Source of the DNA: Carposina sasakii | Taxonomy: Eukaryota > Arthropoda > Insecta > Lepidoptera > Carposinidae | Direction: 5' to 3' | NCBI GenBank assembly: GCA_014607495.2 | Contig: CP053154.1 | Coordinates: 12,090,001-12,154,000, forward strand | DNA length: 64,000 nt | Shown here: piece after piece, positions 57,015 to 64,000 of the stretch | Layout of the letters: each line of letters opens with the position of its first letter | How positions within the stretch are numbered: position 1 is the stretch's first letter | The notes under the pieces: generated by a model | Database searches by the model: none | What the model saw: only the letters and a program-made list of their open reading frames with translations | Told to the model about the DNA's origin: nothing | Program-made: the position numbers and the translations under genes

Positions 57015-57488
57015 TATAGCTACATGATCTGAAAAATCCAATAACATATCCTTGTACCATTAAAAAAAAACATTTTCAGTAAATCGCATAAATGCTAATT
57101 TATGTTAAGGCGGCTTTAAACAATTTGATTACCAAACAGAACCCTAAATAAAAATAGGAGGTTTAGCACCCGTTTTGGAATTTCGTTCGCTCTATTTTTC
57201 AACAAAATCAATTCGGATACGGAAAAAAAAACTCCAGTGGACATTTTTCACCATCAATATTCATACTTTATTAATTTGTCTCTTCTGCGTGCCATTGCAT
57301 ATTGAGCAACCCAGAGCAATTAGTGGGAGCCGCCGCGAATATCGCCGTTCATTTCACTATGAAAGGGGTCATATTTTTTATTTCTGTACTCATATTTTGT
57401 ATATTAAAATAAAGTGCCGCGTTCAAATAGTTGCACCTTGTCGTACCGTGCACCGTTGCACCGTGTTGCTACTTCATACAACTACATG
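57015..57488. other. Intergenic, nothing recognised
   Basis: Open frame 57175-57531 has a hydrophobic start (after a polybasic stretch) but no known domain, and it runs into a repeat tail, so I do not call it. Confidence 0.35.
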
Positions 57489-57548
57489 GTTTAAAATGAT
57501 CTCTGCCTACCTCTCCGTGAGAGAGGCATGATTTTATGTATGTATATT
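57489..57548 (+). mobile_element. GGTTCTATCGGCCC element tail, short
   Basis: ATGATCTCTGCCTACCTCTC, GTGAGAGAGGCATGATTTTA then ATGT repeats; a diverged tail of the element at 28361-28636. Confidence 0.5.
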
Positions 57549-58176
57549 TTCGGAGTAGCAGTTGTTGGATCTGGTTTCTTATCGCGATTGCAGCTGCCTA
57601 TGATTGTATATATGAGATTCGATGTCGATCGTCAGGGGAGGGTGCAAGGCTTGGGTTATCGAACTCCAGTACCTACTCGTACTTCTTACCCCGATCGGGT
57701 CATTTTTGTGATAAGAAGGTGGAATTGTTCATACCACCTGCGTCTCAGGGTTTCTTAGTCCAGGTTTATGAGTGTAAAACGTTTGATATTACAAATACGG
57801 TTCTTCACATTTATAAAGATATTACAGTTTCTCACATAATAAAACCTTTAACCCTTTTCAGCCCAAATCAAAAATAAATAACGCTACTTCAACATAAACA
57901 TTCAAATGCATTTGCGACTCAACATAATTATCTAAATATGGACCAAATAATAAAAGTTGTCATTCTATTTATATATATAAGGTATACGTACTATAATTAA
58001 AGATATCTGGACCAGACGTGTTTAGTTCATCGCGGACAACATCGACCTACAAAACCCTTTTCAGCCCAAATCAACGCTACTTCAACAAACTTTCTTATAA
58101 ATAAATATACAATGATAATGAACAAATTTATACCTTTGAGACCTTATTAGGGTCACCTCATCATTCAAATTAATAC
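57549..58176. other. Intergenic, nothing recognised
   Basis: No supported feature. Two similar fragments, CTTTTCAGCCCAAATCAA and ACGCTACTTCAACA, occur at 57855-57893 and 58057-58087, a roughly 200-bp-spaced duplication. Confidence 0.4.
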
Positions 58177-58280
58177 AGCCCTGAGAATTCTATTCATTGG
58201 CATAGGCCTCCCCCAACAACCTCCATCCGACCGGTCGAAGCAGCCTGAAACATTCAACCGACGCCCGCATTTGACCTGGT
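58177..58280 (-). mobile_element. RTE-like 3' tail, start of mosaic
   Basis: CAGCCCTGAGAATT, GCATAGGCCTCCCCCAACAA and CCGACCGGTCGAAGCAGCC match the RTE-like tail with unusual small indels compared with the other copies in the window. Confidence 0.7.
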
Positions 58281-58281
58281 C

Positions 58282-58778
58282 AACATACAGGGTGATTTCC
58301 CACGCTGGCTTGCCGTCAACGTTCCCGAAAACTACGGAATCTCGACTCATGGCCATCACGATCATTTTTCTCCATGGAAGCATACCTGGGCCACTTCAGC
58401 TTGTCTGATCGTTACCAAGATATTAGGGTCCAAAGTTGGGTAAATAGACTGCGTTTTTCTGATTCATACGCAATGATCCCACATAGCTCTCTCCACGCGC
58501 GATCCTGAGCAAGATTTTTTTACGAGAAATAATTAGAGAATATCTGTCCATGATAAAACTAGCATAAACACTGGACACTATAAATTACACCCATTCTTTA
58601 AGGAGTAATAAAAAAAAATGACAAAAAAGTTTCGTATTTACATCGTTTCCCAGCATTTTTTTTGACCGTCTGTCCCATAAACTTACTTTATTCAAGCATG
58701 AGCTACCCAACCAGTATAGAGTGGGCGCCATGGACTTCGTTAATGGTTCATCTTGGCGACGAAAAAAACCCTGTACAA
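58282..58778 (-). mobile_element. Interleaved RTE and MITE mosaic
   Basis: Segments of the CAGGGTG MITE (as at 18798-19171) alternate with segments of the RTE-like element, each in its own correct order. RTE pieces include CCCACGCTGGCTTGCCG (58299-58315), GCCACTTCAGCTTG (58390-58403), CATAGCTCTCTCCA (58482-58495), TGACCGTCTGTCCCA (58663-58677) and CCCAACCAGTATAGAGTGGG (58707-58726). MITE pieces include AAAACTACGGAATCTC, TTTTTCTCCATGGAAGCATA, TATTAGGGTCCAAAGTTG, ACACTGGACACTATAAATT and ATAAACTTACTTTATT. No simple nested insertion explains this alternation. Confidence 0.8.
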
Positions 58779-59774
58779 TAATTATTATAATCATATAAAA
58801 GTTGTTCTATTTACGGCATGTAAGTATACGTATGTATGTACCTACGTGTTATAGTTCATTCGACATAATGTAAGTTCGTTACATTTTTCAAACTCCAAGT
58901 CTTCTTATAAAGGAAATAGGAATATAATGAACAAATTTAAAGGCCTTCCTTCCACGAACGCTACATATTATTACTCGTATCATACTCGTTATCTTTGTAA
59001 TCTGCCGTAGCGTGTGGATATATCTATGGTACTAAACCCTTTTCAGAAACCGGCTTGATCGGGAGGCTGGAAGTCATCAAACCTGCGAGCAAAGGCATAT
59101 TTGTATTTTAAAAAGTTGTATTCATTGTTAAAAATAAAATATCGCCTTTTTTAAAACCTACAGCACCACCACACTCAAATGATCACCTCACGGACAAGAT
59201 TATCATTATTGATAATTACACTTTTTACCTTGCGTATCTTATCTGTTCGTGCAGTTTTACCCAATTTAGATACATACTAACTTTTTATATTATGTATTTA
59301 AAAAATGTATAATCTGTAAGAATTGTGGATTCATTGTTAATAATAAAATATCGTATAAACATTTCTGATAGCACATATTACTACACATATTCCTATATAG
59401 GTATTTACGCAACCCAGGTATTAACTATACGCAATGATTGAAAACTTTTAAATTAAACTGTACACAAAGCGAAAGTAGCTAGGCTCCATATGAGATGGGT
59501 GTGACACTTCTTGTAGAAAACTTCGAGCAATACCGAAGTGGGTCGAAAGATAGCTTTATCTGTGCGAACTTGCGAACGCTTGGGTTGTCGCGACCTCTCG
59601 CGGGTATTACACGACTTCTTTAATATAGGCTGCCATACTGTTGACGGAATTAAATACATACAATATCGCACACGTCTACTGTGTTCCCAAAAATAAAGTA
59701 GACTGATCACAAAGGAGACCTTTAGCTACGTTTAGCAAAGCGGGGTTCTTCGCAATACTCTAACCTAGTCTCAT
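58779..59774. other. Intergenic, nothing firm
   Basis: 59453-59710 has an open frame with no known domain. CTACGTTTAGCAAAGCGGGG at 59726 resembles a motif at 28110. No gene. Confidence 0.35.
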
Positions 59775-59935
59775 AGTAAAGTCCCTAAGATCTTGTGTCG
59801 CAGGTCGAACGCAACTGTACATAAATACGTAAATAATTGAAACATCCATGACTCGGAAACAATGATATTCATCACATCGGTCTTCGCATCTATCGGGAAT
59901 CAAACCTAGGGATCCAAAACCTATGATGTACCCAT
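59775..59935 (-). mobile_element. tRNA-derived SINE, GGTAGGTGC family
   Basis: On the minus strand: GGTTTGATTCCCGATAG (B box), TGTGATGAATATCATTG, TTTCCGAGTCATGGATG and TTTCAATTATTTACGTATTT, matching 11066-11321. Inverted relative to it. Confidence 0.6.
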
Positions 59936-59947
59936 TTAAGTTTGTAA

Positions 59948-60132
59948 CCGACTCCGCCCGCGTGGACCACAGAAAAAAACAAAAGTCATTATCCGGTATA
60001 AAAATAGTTTTTCAGGATATAAAGTGGCCTTTGTCCTTTCTCAAGCTCTAGATTATCTGTGTACCATATTTCATTCAAATCGGTTCAGTAGTTTCAGAGT
60101 GAAAGCTCAACATACAGACATACGGGGTTACT
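59948..60132 (-). mobile_element. Helitron-like variant
   Basis: CGACTCCGCCCGCGTGGACC, ATAAAAATAGTTTTTCAGGA, AAATCGGTTCAGTAGTTTC and AACATACAGACATACGGGG show a relative of the GTGGACGCCCGCG family with a different middle. The CTAG end is not preserved. Confidence 0.55.
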
Positions 60133-60869
60133 TCTTTCGCCATCTTTATTGGCTACAGGAGATTTTTGTTTCAAATAACTACTCATACTATTATTGAATT
60201 TGAGAGTAGACGTGTAGTACATTCATATATTTGGCGCTATTTTGCGTGCTCTCTCGTAATTCCAGCGAAATTGTATTGTCTTGGCGAAATATTGTAACTA
60301 GGTAAATGACATTCCTAACATAATTCTGTTTGTTTTTCTTTTCGCCTACATGAGTGAAGAATATAGAAGAGAAGCTATCTCTTCTTCATAACAGCGCTTT
60401 TTCATACAAATAGTATCTCAATTGGTGATAGGCACGAAGGTTGGACTATTGTTGGAAATAAATGTTATACAGTGCTATGGAGTCTACTAACATTGATTAT
60501 AACGTCTTCTTAGTATTTCATCCATGGCTCTTTGCTTTGCTTGAACTACGTCTCACTTATACGCCCATACGAAAACATTCGAGGCGTGACCTAAATATTT
60601 TATTAAGAAATATTTTTATCCCATAAAAATTTATTTTTAAGGTTACAATAATTTTATATGAGTACTAACTCATAATACTATATAAAATATGGGTATTATA
60701 GGGCTGCAAGAATAGACTGATTTCAGACTCTATCTGATATTTTATGTTCAAGATTTGTAACGTTTTTCTTTTCTTGTTATCTTCAATCAAATAATCTAAA
60801 TATTTTTAATAGCTTGATTCATGTCTTTCGTGATTTTCATGATAGTTTCATTATACCTATCCTCCTGTC
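60133..60869. other. Intergenic, nothing recognised
   Basis: AT-rich; no feature seen. Confidence 0.4.
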
Positions 60870-61530
60870 ATATCGACAAGGTATTTGTAGCCCAAAAAAA
60901 AAAATGCATTCGTGCTATAAATGACATCGATAACTTAACGTCTGGTAGATAAATTGTTTGTAAAAATATAGTTACTGACTATCCCTTGTTTATACATTTA
61001 CGAAATGTGTAATTTTGTCAAGCTAAATCCCAAACTATTCAATAAAGTTAGTTATGTATGCAGGTTAAATAGCAGATTTCCTGATAAGTTAAAACTACCT
61101 GGGATCAAAACAACTTTGTATAATAGTAATAGCTATCCCATGGCTATCAAAGTCTTTAATAATCTACCAAGCCAATCTACCAAGAATCTTCCCTACATAA
61201 AATATTAAAAAAAACACTAAAACTATGGCTCTCTCAAGAATGTTTCTATTCTATTAATGAATATTTTAATTATAAAAAGAAAAAATGCCTTTGAAAGAAA
61301 AGAGTGAAATAATTATTACTGTTATTGTTAATTTTCTTAGGGCTGTTAGTCTGCAAATTTTGTTTGATCTTCTATTATACGTGTTATATATTAACTAATT
61401 ATGATCGAAACCTAAGGTGCCCGAATTATTAGATACTGATATTCTGGCCTTACCTTAAGCTCCAGAGATATTTATTTTTATTGTATACTAATATTATTGT
61501 CTACCATTTTTCGTGTTTGATTCAATAAAA
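60870..61530 (+). pseudogene. CR1/jockey-like non-LTR 3' end relic
   Basis: This is the C-terminal tail of a non-LTR RT ORF with defects. IDKVFVAQKK, CIRAINDIDNLTSGR, then after a frame break and stop CLYIYEMCNFVKLNPKLFNK, NSRFPDKLKLPGIK and YPMAIKVFNNLPSQ. A further shift gives the usual KLWLSQECFYSINEYFNYKK ending. The order matches the tail at 21434-21868 (QKKCIR, SCRP, LPAIYIHDICLF, KIFNKLP) but the family differs. An A-run of 11 within QKK is a likely frameshift site. A 3' UTR-like region with TTCAATAAAAAGAAGTC follows near 61520. Confidence 0.78.
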
Positions 61531-62050
61531 AGAAGTCTAGATTTATGATTTTAGGTTGCAAGGTAAGATTGTGTATCGAACTTATAGTTCAAAACTATGT
61601 TGATTTCTAGTTCAATCCATTTATATTCAAATTGTATTTATTACCACTTTTTCATAGACATAAAAACAAAATAGAGCCTCATATCGTTGCAGCGATTGTT
61701 CGGATCTTAATCTTAACAGTGGTTGGCGAGGTGTACCTACCTATCTATTTCTTTGGAATTTTGCCAAGACCTAAAAAGAATAATAATTACCAACGTTTTA
61801 TAAAACCGATTATAAATTGTTGCTACTTTTATGCCTTTTTCTAGTTCCTTCCAAATCTTCATGATGAAAAATTTAGTTGGCGGGGGACTACGTTTTAGTA
61901 GTAGGTAATTATTATTCTTTACTTAAATATAAACACGTATAAACTATAAATTATATATATAATAACAAGCTAATCTAACAAACGTAAATCGTTTCATCAT
62001 TAAACATTGTGCTGATGGATTCAGCTTTGTTTGCCGACATTTGGCTAGTG
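61531..62050. other. Intergenic, nothing recognised
   Basis: Open frame 61632-61844 shows no known domain. No repeat recognised. Confidence 0.35.
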
Positions 62051-62242
62051 TATAGCTATCGGGATGAAAAAATAACGCTGCCAATAATGTAATTTAAAAA
62101 ATAGATGGTAAAATTCGTCATCCGAGTAATTGACCCGGTAGCACAGTGGTTAGAGTACTAGCACGGAATGCAGAGGTCGTGGGTTCGAGTCCCAGTCGCG
62201 TGAAGAATTTTTTCCATTTCTTTGTTAATAATTTTATAATCT
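62051..62242 (+). mobile_element. tRNA-derived SINE, CCGGTAG family
   Basis: TAGCTATCGGGATGAAAAAA leads to GACCCGGTAGCACAGTGGTT (A box) and GTGGGTTCGAGTCCCAG (B box), and a T-rich tail, TTTTTTCCATTTCTTTGTTA, follows. The A and B boxes are the best preserved of the three copies, so this one could still recruit Pol III. Confidence 0.72.
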
Positions 62243-64000
62243 AACAAAGCTAAATATTGTAAAAAGGTATGTGATATTATTAAATAAAAGCTTCATATTC
62301 TCAATGATAATGATTATAGCCACGTTCAGTATAGTGGGCACAGAAGATGTCAGTGATCAGTCAAGCTTGAGTTCGTTAGTCGACACTTACGATATGCAGC
62401 ACTGCATGCAGCTGATGTGTCCTAGTGAAACTCTTCATCAGCATAGGTAGTGATGTAACTACGACATATTATATGAATGAATGAATTTATTTGCCATTGT
62501 ATAGGGTACATAATAGGTGATAGAATATACATTAGAAAAGAATCTCCTACACAGCCGTAATATACAGCATGCAAAATTACGTAATAGAATACAGTAGGTA
62601 GTCAAAATATAGTACGAAATATATCAGAATATAATTAAATCGATGATAACTTATAATGTAATTATGAACTATAATAGTCTATCAGCCAATCTAAACTAGA
62701 TATAAGGATAAATCAAAAGATTATTTAATACAAAATTCACTTTTGCATATAAATATAACACCTTGCCTGAATTGGATACATCATCTCATCAACATTTTGG
62801 TAATCATATAAGCGATAGAATGCATCCTACTATAGAGAAATAGTCAGACCATTCGAACAGGCTGCAGAAGAGTATTCTCTAGTCTCCTTAAAGTCTCCTC
62901 CATAGATTAATAAGATGCGGTATTTTCGCATCGCTTTTTGTCAACTACCTGGAATACATTTGTCATTGATGACTCCTTCTGGGGACTCGTAACTCTATGT
63001 CTATGAACCAATATTACTATATTAAAAATGCATCTATCTCTTAGTCTAAGATCGATACTCCACTTTGCTACATAACAGGGAATATCTAAACATGCAGTCG
63101 ACGGAAAAACAGGGCGTCTGATTTATTTAACGTTTGCTTGGCAGCCTCGCGTGTGGTACTGTCTCTTTATTTAGCACTGACAGTGGTTTATACCGGCTTT
63201 GTTTTGTTGCGCATTAGTTGGCACTAGTACATGTATGTGTTAATGCACCTTCAAGTTATACAGATTACAGTTAGAAGGGTTAGGTTAGCTTATTAGGACA
63301 TAGATCTTTATTAATATACAAGAGTTGATTTTTTTTGTTTAGTTTATCCCGAAGGAAAGGCAAGGGAACTAAGCCCATACAGCCATTGTCTTTTGTAAAT
63401 GATTTCTCAATTCATAATGGATGATATTGATGATGATTAATGGAAACGTCGGGAGAATCCTCAAGAATGGGTGTAAAATTAGTAAAGATCAAAAATAATT
63501 GCAGAAACAACTTACATGAGCCCATGAAGTAATCGTTTTCCGACTCAAATTTTACTCAGCTTACCTGCATATAAAACCATGCATACGGACAAGATTCACA
63601 TCACAAGTAAACAAAATATGACTTATCTACCAGAAAACATCACTTCACGGGACACATGCAAGTCATTTACAAATAAATTTTGATTTTCACAAGAAAATTA
63701 CACCCACTCCCTTCTAGCTTTTCCCGCCGAATCCATACAAGAGTTGATCAGTAAAATATGATCTGTACTTTGATAACCTCATTTATTTAAAAGAAAAAAA
63801 GCTGAGTGCGTAAAAATCATGACCCAGTGTTACTCTCACGACTATGTTAGTGGTAGGTAACTCTCGAACTCAAATGCGATAAGCTGCTAAGGCAAGAAAT
63901 ATGCATACATACATATACAGGGTTAATTTTAAAACATCAATAACCTCGCAGGACTAGATAGCTAAAATCATAAACAATAATATTTGTTCTACGAGTTTTA
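62243..64000. other. Intergenic, nothing firm
   Basis: (TGAA)n-like TGAATGAATGAATTTATTTG at 62474 may be a retroelement tail. ATACAGGGTTAATTTTAAAA at 63915 looks like the start of a CAGGG-type TIR element, cut off by the window end. No gene. Confidence 0.4.

Noticed and set aside
1..64000. CRISPR arrays, operons or bacterial-type mobile elements
   Set aside because: There are no regularly spaced identical repeats and no dense coding; the window is plainly eukaryotic.

Overview
This window is AT-rich nuclear DNA from an insect, most likely a moth or butterfly. The evidence is the set of interspersed repeats: RTE-type 3' ends with GAT-repeat tails, Helitron-like elements ending in CTAG after a GGACG/CGTCC hairpin, and several tRNA-headed SINE families. 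I recognise these as typical of lepidopteran genomes. There is no bacterial-style gene organisation, and nearly all short open frames are chance or lie inside repeats.

Only one host gene is supported. Near the left end, on the minus strand, is the first coding exon of a membrane-associated progesterone receptor component (PGRMC/MAPR) gene at 3515-3797. It ends at a clean GTAAGT donor, and its intron runs left out of the window. I see no second exon in 1-3514.

The rest is a dense, partly nested set of transposable-element copies in unremarkable intergenic DNA. There are 5'-truncated RTE-like ends (5.6, 9.2-9.8, 11.4, 33.5, 50.4 and 58.2 kb), CR1/jockey-like ends (16.5, 21.4-22.1 and 60.9-61.5 kb) and other RT relics (19.8 and 20.6 kb). 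Helitron-like copies lie at 4.9, 7.7, 17.6, 23.2, 34.2, 35.4-36.8, 53.6 and 59.9 kb. tRNA-derived SINEs lie at 5.0, 11.1, 15.0, 15.7, 29.4, 31.6, 54.5, 59.8 and 62.1 kb. TIR elements with TA target sites lie at 7.1, 18.8, 32.1 and 56.7 kb, and ones with 3-bp TAA/TTA duplications at 38.4, 47.0, 49.2 and 51.4 kb. TIR elements with 8-bp duplications lie at 25.6, 39.7 and 44.2 kb.

The most notable structures are these. (1) At 58.18-58.78 kb, two unrelated repeats are interleaved in colinear order, which looks like an assembly-consensus chimera or a very odd recombinant. (2) A 1.39-kb TIR element with a perfect 8-bp duplication has a Penelope-like GIY-YIG retroelement nested inside it. (3) Two copies of the inferred Penelope-like 3' end have a core that is flipped relative to the tail. 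(4) A hAT-like element carries an 86-bp minisatellite. (5) A 211-bp foldback palindrome lies at 6.5-6.7 kb. (6) A tandem duplication at 18.5-20.1 kb has different insertions in each copy.

I found no convincing new multi-gene system. Family names rest on recognition of motifs without a database search.
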